DNA of 64,000 nucleotides, taken from the NCBI RefSeq assembly GCF_000407485.1, contig NZ_ASWD01000001.1, forward strand, positions 496,001 through 560,000. Reading direction: 5' to 3'. Shown here piece after piece: positions 35,075 through 41,128 of the stretch. Position numbers and translations under genes: made by a program. The stretch is from Enterococcus pallens ATCC BAA-351 (GTDB lineage Bacteria; Bacillota; Bacilli; Lactobacillales; Enterococcaceae). The notes under the pieces are model-generated. The model searched no databases. It worked only from the letters and a program-made list of their open reading frames with translations, and had not been told where the DNA came from. Position 1 is the first letter of the stretch. Every line of letters starts with the position of its first letter.

Positions 35075-35746
35075 ATGGTAGAACAAAGAGAAAAAGTAAA
35101 GGAACTGGAAAGTCTCATAAAGAGCAACACTGTTTTGAGGATTGGCTACGCTCGCACTAGTACCCTAGATCAAAACTTAGGGCTTGAGGTGCAACTAGAA
35201 GCCTTAAGAGATTGTGACGTGGTATTTTCAGAACAGCAGTCAGGTAGCAAAGACAATCGGGAGGAGTTTAACAAAGCAATTACTTTAGCCAAAGAGTTAG
35301 CTAAGCAGAAACAACAGGTATATTTTACCGTATACAAAATGGATAGATTAGGTAGAAAAACCTCAACCTTACTTAGGACCATTGAGGAACTAAAAGACCA
35401 CGGTATAGAATTTGTTAGCATAAAGGAAAGCATAGACACTTCAACCCCCACTGGTGTATTAATGTACCAATTACTTGGTATATTCTCTGAATTTGAACTC
35501 AACAATTTACGGCAACGAACTAAAGACGGACTAGCTCAAGCCAAGAAGAACGGCAAGAAATTAGGCAACCAAGGACTTGACCCTAAGCTTGAAAGAAAAA
35601 TAATTGATATGTATACACTCAATACTATACCAATTTCTCTTATTGCTAAAAGATTAAAAGTATGTGAATCAACTATCTATAATGTAGCCCGACGCAATGG
35701 GCTTTCACGGCGAAATAATGCAAAAGTTCCTTTAAATATGGAATAA
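35075..35746 (+). CDS. Small serine recombinase (resolvase/invertase type)
   Basis: The 223-residue protein has the resolvase catalytic domain: IGYARTSTLDQN with the likely nucleophile Ser29, DRLGRKTSTLLRTIEELKDHGIEF (in parts) and FSEFELNNLRQRTKDGLAQAK. A C-terminal HTH (PISLIAKRLKVCESTIYNVARR) follows. GGAGG is 9 nt before the ATG. It is at the left end of the element, far from the large integrase. It more likely resolves multimers or inverts DNA than integrates the element. A palindrome (35778-35795) just downstream may be its binding site. Confidence 0.9.
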   Translation: MVEQREKVKELESLIKSNTVLRIGYARTSTLDQNLGLEVQLEALRDCDVVFSEQQSGSKDNREEFNKAITLAKELAKQKQQVYFTVYKMDRLGRKTSTLLRTIEELKDHGIEFVSIKESIDTSTPTGVLMYQLLGIFSEFELNNLRQRTKDGLAQAKKNGKKLGNQGLDPKLERKIIDMYTLNTIPISLIAKRLKVCESTIYNVARRNGLSRRNNAKVPLNME

Positions 35747-35777
35747 ACTATGTTATGATTTTGTTAACCTTTACTAT

Positions 35778-35795
35778 ACCGAACGAACGTTCGGT
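35778..35795. repeat. ACCGAACG-AA-CGTTCGGT palindrome
   Basis: Perfect 8-bp arms around AA, flanked by CCTTTAC/GTAAAGG-like sequence, lie between the resolvase gene and the adhesin leader. An extra AACGTTCG half-site occurs at about 35899-35906. It is a candidate operator or recombination site. Confidence 0.55.
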
Positions 35796-35829
35796 AAAGG
35801 TATAAAAGAGATATTAGCACTTATTAGCT

Positions 35830-35876
35830 AAACGCTGATTTTATAGGGATTACTCCTTATAAGATTGGCGTTTTTT
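35830..35876 (+). terminator. Terminator after the resolvase / before the adhesin gene
   Basis: AACGCTGATTTTATAGG pairs with CCTTATAAGATTGGCGTT (several wobbles), followed by TTTTTT. Confidence 0.65.
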
Positions 35877-36008
35877 GCTATGTTTTAATACGTTTATTTA
35901 ACGTTCGTCTGGTGCAGTTAGTAGGAATACTTTAAGCGAGGTGAGTTTTACTTATATATCCAAACAAAGCACTTTAACAAAAGACGATATAAGGAGCGTG
36001 AAAAAGTC

Positions 36009-37706
36009 TTGAAACAAACCCGTATGGAGAGACATGAAGAAAAGATTAGGGCTACTATTAGAAGAAACAAACGACTTATTACCTTAACAACTCTTGTAGG
36101 TTTAGTTTGCCCTGCAACACTCGGCACAATCCAAGCTTTAGCAGATGAAACCGCACCAACAACTGAACAAACCGCCGAGCCTGTTACCGAGCCTGTAGCT
36201 GAACCCGTTACTGAAACTCAACCAACCGAAGCTATTACACCAGAACAAACGACTAACACTTTAAGCCAAGAGCCTGTCACACCAGAGGCAGAAGTTATTG
36301 AGTCAGAACAACCAGTTACCACTGAGGAAACTCAACCAGTAGTATCAACTGAAACCGTACAAGCCCAAGCGCCTGTAAATAATGTAGCGCAAGCTCAAGC
36401 TGTTACACCACTAAGCAACCCAACTGTAGTAGCAGAATACAGAACTAAACTAGCTGGCTACCAAGCTCAAGCAAGCCAGTTAGTGGCAGATGGAGCTACG
36501 GCAGACCAAATGACAACTATCAACGCTTTACTTTCCGCTTTTGAAATCAATATCAATAACTACGAAAATGATATTGGTGATGTGCCTGCAGTTTGGTTGG
36601 CGGATATCGATCATGGTATCGTTCCAGCACTTGAAGACGAAATTCAAAGAGTAAAAGACGAACTAGCAAACAATCCTGGTGAGGTATCTGTAACAGGAGT
36701 TACGATATCGTCGATGCCAGAAATGGCTGTTGGTAAAACCTACCAGTTAACAGTAACTGTAATGCCAGAAAATGCTACAAACAAGAACGTTACCTTTACT
36801 AGTAGTAACCCTAGCGTGGCTACAGTAGATGCTAATGGTCTTGTTACAGGTGTTGCAGAAGGAGAATTCACTATTACTGCTACGACTGCTGATGGAGGCT
36901 TCACTGCCTCATCTCATGGTGTTGTCTATCCAGACGATGATATACCAATGAAAGATTTTGACTATACAGCAGTTTTAGCGGCTATCGCTCGTTATGATGC
37001 AATGGTTGAAAATGAATACACCCCAGAGTCATGGAAGGCAATGGAAGCTGAGATGATTAATAATGATAGTAAATTACATTTAATTGACTATCTAAGACAG
37101 CTACCAGAAGCTGAGGGTACCGTTCCGTCTGGTTATGCAAATCAGTTTCAAACTGATTTAAATGCTTACGCCGCTAAGGCTCAATCCATTATGGATTTAG
37201 CTATTAAGAAAGATGTGACGCCACCTAAGGATGTAGACAAATCAGGACTGGAAGAAGCCATTAAGAACGGCGATGATAAAATCACCGAAGGTGGCTGGAA
37301 AGATACTGGTGACCTTGAAACTGCGCTTGAAGATGGCAAGAAAGTCCTTAACGACGACAAAGCCACTCAAGCCCAAGTAAATGAAGCAGTTAAGAATATT
37401 AATGACGCAATAGATGCCCTAGCCAAGAAAGATGACGGCAATAACGGCGGAAATGGCAACGACAACAACGGTAACGACAATGGCTCTAACTCAAGCAATG
37501 GAGCTAATGGCGGTACTGGAAATAGTTCAAATAAAACTAACACTACTAACCTAAACAACCAATCTAAACAAACAAGTAACGCTGGTAACTCTAACAAAGA
37601 CAATCTACCGTTAACTGGTGACTCTACCACAAACGGCTTACTTGCTGGCTTATCTATGGTTGGTCTTTCTCTGGTTGCTTTAGTTAAGAGGAAAAGGAAA
37701 GCTTAA
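36009..37706 (+). CDS. LPXTG surface adhesin-like protein on the element
   Basis: The 565-residue protein starts at TTG 36009 (MKQTRMERHEEK), with AAGGAG 12-13 nt upstream. The start matches the chromosomal LPXTG protein's MKNTRM. It has a signal peptide (TTLVGLVCPATLGTIQALA, cleavage near ADE), a Thr/Glu/Pro-rich stalk (about 40-140), a BIG2-type Ig domain (VTGVTISSMPEMAVGKTYQL, ATVDANGLVTGVAEG, about 220-300), two FIVAR-like regions (YTPESWKAMEAEM; GWKDTGDLETALEDGKKVL), an Asn/Gly linker and an LPLTGDS sorting signal with RKRKA tail. It should be wall-anchored by host sortase and may aid adhesion or mating contact. Confidence 0.92.
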   Translation: MKQTRMERHEEKIRATIRRNKRLITLTTLVGLVCPATLGTIQALADETAPTTEQTAEPVTEPVAEPVTETQPTEAITPEQTTNTLSQEPVTPEAEVIESEQPVTTEETQPVVSTETVQAQAPVNNVAQAQAVTPLSNPTVVAEYRTKLAGYQAQASQLVADGATADQMTTINALLSAFEININNYENDIGDVPAVWLADIDHGIVPALEDEIQRVKDELANNPGEVSVTGVTISSMPEMAVGKTYQLTVTVMPENATNKNVTFTSSNPSVATVDANGLVTGVAEGEFTITATTADGGFTASSHGVVYPDDDIPMKDFDYTAVLAAIARYDAMVENEYTPESWKAMEAEMINNDSKLHLIDYLRQLPEAEGTVPSGYANQFQTDLNAYAAKAQSIMDLAIKKDVTPPKDVDKSGLEEAIKNGDDKITEGGWKDTGDLETALEDGKKVLNDDKATQAQVNEAVKNINDAIDALAKKDDGNNGGNGNDNNGNDNGSNSSNGANGGTGNSSNKTNTTNLNNQSKQTSNAGNSNKDNLPLTGDSTTNGLLAGLSMVGLSLVALVKRKRKA

Positions 37707-37770
37707 AAGGAATAACTAAGAATAACGCACTACAGAAACATTTAACAAAACTAAATACTAGCAACAAAAT

Positions 37771-37806
37771 AAGCCTTGTCGCGATTAACAGCGACAGGGC
37801 TTTTTC
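37771..37806 (+). terminator. Terminator of the adhesin gene
   Basis: AAGCCTTGTCGC and GCGACAGGGCTT form a 12-position stem with one wobble and an 8-nt loop, followed by TTTTT. Confidence 0.8.
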
Positions 37807-37831
37807 TATGCAATTTTAGGGTAAAGAAAAA

Positions 37832-37861
37832 ACACTATCTGGTTATTCATCCAGATAGTGT
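37832..37861 (-). terminator. Terminator whose loop carries the stop codon of the 94-aa gene
   Basis: ACACTATCTGG/CCAGATAGTGT is a perfect 11-bp stem. The 8-nt loop contains the TAA stop (37845-37843), and six T follow on the minus strand. Confidence 0.8.
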
Positions 37862-38127
37862 GTTAGGTACGGTGTTTCTTTAATTTTATTTGCCCAGTAT
37901 TCTGCCTTGTCTTTTTCAATATGAAGTCTGTCGCTCAGAGTTCTACGTCCTTCAAATGCAGTTTGGATAGCGTCAACGCTAAAATCAGCTTCAATCATTC
38001 TTTTGTAGACGTTGTAATCACAAATTTCGCGCCATCTGGTGCGTTCTGCGATAACCTCTCTTTCAACAAATTCTCTAACTTCATCAGCGGTATACATTTT
38101 GTCTTCTTGCAAGCCTTCAATTCTCAT
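37843..38127 (-). CDS. Hypothetical 94-aa element protein
   Basis: The charged soluble protein (MRIEGLQEDKMYTADEVREF, ending YLTHYLDE) has predicted helices and no recognised domain. ATG 38127 has AAAGGAGAG 7 nt upstream. It is transcribed from a perfect-consensus promoter through a leader with mutually exclusive hairpins, and ends in a terminator overlapping its stop codon. Such tight control suggests a regulatory or toxic product, but this is inference. Confidence 0.75.
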   Translation of the reverse strand: MRIEGLQEDKMYTADEVREFVEREVIAERTRWREICDYNVYKRMIEADFSVDAIQTAFEGRRTLSDRLHIEKDKAEYWANKIKETPYLTHYLDE

Positions 38128-38157
38128 AATAAATCTCTCCTTTATCAAGTCTAATTG

Positions 38158-38270
38158 ATATGCTCGCAGAAAAACCCACGAGCATATGAGTTATGCACGT
38201 GGGGCAAAATCAAATTATTAAATTACAAAAACACTGGCTGTATTATACTACAAAAACGTTGTTTTGTCAA
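38158..38270 (-). promoter_or_regulatory. Consensus promoter plus terminator/antiterminator leader
   Basis: TTGACA (38270-38265), 17 bp, TATAAT (38247-38242) is a perfect promoter. The leader can fold as a terminator (CCCACG-T-GCAT paired with ATGC-T-CGTGGG, then TTTTT) or as a competing stem (ATATGCTCG at 38187-38179 with CGAGCATAT at 38166-38158). The two share CATATGCTCG, so only one can form. It is either an attenuator of the 94-aa gene or a small RNA of about 65 nt. Confidence 0.7.
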
Positions 38271-38285
38271 TGTTTGTCAGTGGTT

Positions 38286-39440
38286 TCAGTCGTTGAAATC
38301 AAAAGGTTTGTTAGTTATTATATGGGCGTTGTCATATAAACTATTTACCTGATTACTTATTTGTGCGATGTTGGTAAATTTGTTTAGACCATTACAAGGG
38401 AAGTCTTTTGCTTGTCCGACTTTTGCCGAAAATCTTATATAGGCGTTACCTCCCGATTGATAGCCACCGATATTCATGCCGGTGTTACTTATTAAATCAT
38501 CATTTACAGATATGCCGTTTGGATTGGTTGTATTATATAGAACTGTGCTTCCTTTCACATAGATTAAATTATCAGGAAGTATGTCTCTAACAACTAAGTT
38601 ATTGACTTTCAACTCTCCCACAAGAATATCATTTATTTTTACATCGCCTTTATTCTCAACTTTTATTTGAAAATGAATTAGTTCGTTTTCGTCGGCTTCA
38701 ATGGTTTTACTCCAATGCTTATCAGTATCTTTTCTAACTGTATTTTCTATTAATAAGCCCGTCTTTAATTCAGGCTTAAATTTCTCTAAATAATGTTCGT
38801 CTGGTTTCTTTTCGTATTTATCTAATTCTTGATCGGGAAGAAATACAATTTTTTGGTCGCTATAGATTGGTTGTTCATTATTTTTTTCTATAGTTACTTT
38901 TTCATTCTTTGTAGCTTTACGATTCTTGACAGACTTTCTTTTTTTCTTTGCGGTATGTGTATTTTGACTTAACTCTTTAACACTAAAAATTATTAGCTCA
39001 CATAAAAAATCTTCAAAATCTGTATAGCTTAGCAATTTTTCTTTTCGTTTAACTAATTCAGGATTACTTGATTTTTCAATCTCTTGCTTTAATCGTTGCT
39101 CTAAATCGTCAGCGTTTTTCTCTAAATTTAGATAACAAAAGACCTCATCAGTCATTTCTGCCTTGATATTTATAGCAGTAAAATCACTAGTTGCTAACTC
39201 ATTACCATATTTAGCTGGTAGCTTATCCGTTCTTCTTAATATTGTTTTTGCGAAGTCTTCTGAAATAGAACCACCATTTTCAATTTCTGTTTTCCAGTCT
39301 TTCTTAAATTGTCGGCTATCACTTTTTACTTTCTTAAAAATTATTCCTGTAAAAGCAACTAAAAAACGTTGATTATTTCCTCCACTTTTATACTCATTCA
39401 ATATCTTAAAAAGCGTAACAAAGTCAAAATCCTGTTCCAT
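38286..39440 (-). CDS. Cytoplasmic element protein with C-terminal DUF11-like Ig domain
   Basis: The 384-residue protein has no signal peptide or membrane segment. The N-terminal part (about 1-150) is helical and charged (MEQDFDFVTLFKILNEYKSG, TDFEDFLCELIIFSVKEL). A Lys-rich linker (TAKKKRKSVKNRKATKNEK, about 160-180) follows. The C-terminal part (about 245-375) resembles DUF11 domains: HFQIKVENKGDVKINDILV, VRDILPDNLIYVKGSTVLYN, YIRFSAKVG. DUF11 domains are normally on secreted proteins, so a cytoplasmic one is odd. The promoter has four iterons next to it. Function unknown. Confidence 0.8.
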   Translation of the reverse strand: MEQDFDFVTLFKILNEYKSGGNNQRFLVAFTGIIFKKVKSDSRQFKKDWKTEIENGGSISEDFAKTILRRTDKLPAKYGNELATSDFTAINIKAEMTDEVFCYLNLEKNADDLEQRLKQEIEKSSNPELVKRKEKLLSYTDFEDFLCELIIFSVKELSQNTHTAKKKRKSVKNRKATKNEKVTIEKNNEQPIYSDQKIVFLPDQELDKYEKKPDEHYLEKFKPELKTGLLIENTVRKDTDKHWSKTIEADENELIHFQIKVENKGDVKINDILVGELKVNNLVVRDILPDNLIYVKGSTVLYNTTNPNGISVNDDLISNTGMNIGGYQSGGNAYIRFSAKVGQAKDFPCNGLNKFTNIAQISNQVNSLYDNAHIITNKPFDFND

Positions 39441-39473
39441 ACCGAAAACACCCCGTTAAATATGTTTAGTTAT

Positions 39474-39503
39474 AGTATAGTCGCAAGAATAGCTTTAAAT
39501 CAA
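39474..39503 (-). promoter_or_regulatory. Promoter of the DUF11-like gene
   Basis: TTGATT (39503-39498), 18 bp, TATACT (39479-39474) on the minus strand, about 35 bp before the start codon. Confidence 0.65.
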
Positions 39504-39518
39504 TGTTTTTTGTGTTTT

Positions 39519-39558
39519 ACTCCCCATTTACTCCCCGAAAACTCCCCGTTTGCTCCCC
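39519..39558. repeat. Four 11-bp-spaced iterons (ACTCCCC)
   Basis: ACTCCCC occurs at 39519-39525, 39530-39536 and 39541-39547, and GCTCCCC at 39552-39558. The period is exactly 11 bp, one helical turn. The array is 16 bp upstream of the -35 box of the DUF11-like gene and also upstream of the plus-strand transfer-like genes. It could be an activator array or a replication/transfer protein binding site. Confidence 0.75.
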
Positions 39559-39640
39559 AGAACTCATAAAATTCTGTGGCAATATGTGGTTAAGCCAATC
39601 GCGAAAAGCTTAACACCTTAAACAAGAAAGTGGTGAGAAA

Positions 39641-39727
39641 AATGTTAGTTCATCTTTTAGTATTTAGCCCCTATTTTATTATTATGATTTGTTCAATCAT
39701 TTACATTTGGAGATTGAACAAGTCATA
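39641..39727 (+). CDS. Candidate 28-aa membrane peptide (Fst/type I toxin-like)
   Basis: ATG 39641 has GGTGAG 5 nt upstream and encodes MLVHLLVFSPYFIIMIC followed by an Ile-rich stretch and the basic end WRLNKS. One hydrophobic helix with a proline near the start and a basic tail is the pattern of Fst/Ldr-type toxins. A strong hairpin follows at 39741-39778. An antisense antitoxin RNA was not identified, so a chance ORF or leader is possible. Confidence 0.4.
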
Positions 39728-39740
39728 AAGTTACCAACTA

Positions 39741-39778
39741 AATTTAGGCATAAGTTAAGACGTCGACTTATTCCTAAA
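39741..39778. repeat. 14-bp inverted repeat (hairpin) after the small peptide ORF
   Basis: ATTTAGGCATAAGT (39741-39754) pairs with ACTTATTCCTAAAT (39765-39778) at 13 of 14 positions around a 10-nt loop. There is no T-run, so it is not a typical terminator. It may be part of a transfer origin or an RNA stability element. Confidence 0.5.
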
Positions 39779-39832
39779 TGTTCACTATATAAGCTTAAAT
39801 AAATCAAATACATCTATTAGGAGGAAACTACC

Positions 39833-40129
39833 ATGAACCAAACAGAAAATACCCCAAAAATTATATTGCCAGGAGACGCAGAATTTAATGTTATGCCCCT
39901 AAACCAACAGTTAGCCGTGAGAACCGATACTTTGCGAGCAGTTCAAAAGATGAACCGTCAACTGAACACTAACAATACTCGTCAAATTTTGACTATGGAT
40001 GCCCTAAATAAGGTCAGTAGTATATCACTTTTGGAGTTGGAATTGTGTATGCAAAATGAACATGCTAAAGACCGACTAAAGTACATTGCTGACTATTTCA
40101 CTTTTCTATGCGCCCAAGACTTGCTTTAA
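39833..40129 (+). CDS. Hypothetical 98-aa element protein
   Basis: The soluble protein (MNQTENTPKIILPGDAEFN, ending FTFLCAQDLL) has two likely helices and no recognised domain. AGGAGGAAACTACC precedes the ATG. It heads the run of plus-strand genes leading to the VirD4/HerA-like ATPase, so a transfer or maintenance role is plausible by position only. Confidence 0.75.
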   Translation: MNQTENTPKIILPGDAEFNVMPLNQQLAVRTDTLRAVQKMNRQLNTNNTRQILTMDALNKVSSISLLELELCMQNEHAKDRLKYIADYFTFLCAQDLL

Positions 40130-40147
40130 GAAAGGAGAAATTAAATT

Positions 40148-40423
40148 ATGTCTGAAAACATCGCTTTTACTATCGCTATGATAGTGTTGTCCTTTTTGCT
40201 AACAATGGCGCTCAAGAGTATCCATGATTATTTTAAATATAGAGTGCTTAAGAAGAAAGAGACTAAGACTCAAAACATCCAAAGAAGACAGCCCCAATAC
40301 ACCGACGACGAAATAAGAACTGCTCAGTATTTAGAGCAGAAAGCCGAACTAGACAAACGTTACTATGTATTTCGTCAACTCATGCACCACCACGCCACTA
40401 AGTACCATGACCGACGACCCTAA
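40148..40423 (+). CDS. Hypothetical 91-aa single-pass membrane protein
   Basis: A hydrophobic N-terminal helix (IAFTIAMIVLSFLLTMAL, about 5-22) is followed by a basic, Gln-rich cytoplasmic tail. AAAGGAG lies 9-10 nt before the ATG. It is 18 nt after the previous gene and likely cotranscribed. Family not recognised. Confidence 0.75.
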   Translation: MSENIAFTIAMIVLSFLLTMALKSIHDYFKYRVLKKKETKTQNIQRRQPQYTDDEIRTAQYLEQKAELDKRYYVFRQLMHHHATKYHDRRP

Positions 40424-40492
40424 ACCACGTATAAGCCCACCAAACACTAGACCCACGCAATAAACAACCTCTAACACCCTCACCATAAATAT

Positions 40493-40522
40493 GGCGCTAA
40501 TTCAAACTCACGAGTTAGCGCC
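40493..40522. repeat. GGCGCTAA/TTAGCGCC hairpin before a 57-aa gene
   Basis: Perfect 8-bp arms with a 14-nt loop lie just upstream of the AAGGAGTG ribosome site of the next small gene. It might modulate its translation. There is no T-run. Confidence 0.5.
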
Positions 40523-40545
40523 CATCATTAAAGGAGTGATTATCT

Positions 40546-40719
40546 ATGACACCTCAAAAAACTATTCCCAAAAGTACCTACAAGAACGCTGAACTATATC
40601 GCTACAAATTGCAATTAGAGGACGAAATAAAGGCAAACCCACTTTCTGAACTTAGTAGACAATTCTATAAATCCATGATTCGTCCATACGTTGAAAAAGA
40701 GCCAGAGATACCGCCATAA
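40546..40719 (+). CDS. Hypothetical 57-aa element protein
   Basis: ATG 40546 has AAGGAGTG 8-9 nt upstream. The soluble product (MTPQKTIPKSTYKNAELYRY, ending KEPEIPP) has helical, charged character (LQLEDEIKANPLSELSRQFY). Family not recognised. Good ribosome site and position in the gene run support it being real. Confidence 0.65.
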   Translation: MTPQKTIPKSTYKNAELYRYKLQLEDEIKANPLSELSRQFYKSMIRPYVEKEPEIPP

Positions 40720-40727
40720 GAAAAGCC

Positions 40728-40746
40728 TGTTGTGCATTACACAACA
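40728..40746. repeat. TGTTGTG-CATTA-CACAACA hairpin
   Basis: A perfect 7-bp stem with a 5-nt loop lies in a 190-bp non-coding gap of the element. Short perfect hairpins followed by unpaired sequence are typical of nicking sites, but no consensus nick site was recognised. Confidence 0.45.
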
Positions 40747-40849
40747 TCGAGAAAATGCGTTATGGAATTTTTCAGCAACCCTAATAAATCAAACAAAAAA
40801 GTGTCTTATCGTTTGGTTTTTAAACTGTTGAAAAGATTGTGCTTTTGCT

Positions 40850-40867
40850 TAATTTAAGCTTAAATTA
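40850..40867. promoter_or_regulatory. 18-bp perfect palindrome, possible operator
   Basis: TAATTTAAGCTTAAATTA is a perfect palindrome centred on AAGCTT, about 45 bp before the small membrane protein gene at 40912. Confidence 0.45.
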
Positions 40868-40911
40868 GCAACGTCATTAAGCAAAGAAATGAAAGGAGTT
40901 GTAAATGAGAA

Positions 40912-41124
40912 ATGACAAAAAAAGACGACAAAGACAAGGACGTGACCCCGCCCATGAAAAAACTGGTAAACAATATCATTTTGTTTGTGCTGGCGTGCTG
41001 GTTACTAAGAATTGGCATTGCCATGTTAGCCGAAATCTGGTTACCGCTTTTATTCCTAGCTATATTCGTCGTATGTTTGACGATTGGCTGGCGAATCAGA
41101 AAAGCCAAAAAAGATTGGTGGTGA
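40912..41124 (+). CDS. Hypothetical 70-aa membrane protein
   Basis: The frame at 40912 encodes a basic N-terminus (MTKKDDKDKDVTPPMKK) and two adjacent hydrophobic helices (about 19-58) ending RKAKKDWW. AAAGGAG is 13 nt before this ATG but only 6 nt before an overlapping ATG at 40905 in another frame, whose product is polar and low in membrane character. I favour the 40912 frame on protein quality. Its stop lies just before the start of the ATPase gene. Confidence 0.65.
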   Translation: MTKKDDKDKDVTPPMKKLVNNIILFVLACWLLRIGIAMLAEIWLPLLFLAIFVVCLTIGWRIRKAKKDWW

Positions 41125-41128
41125 GAAA

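Noticed and set aside
35075-35746. Small resolvase as the element's integrase
   Set aside because: It lies away from the right end, has the short resolvase/invertase size, and a large serine recombinase sits at the expected place.
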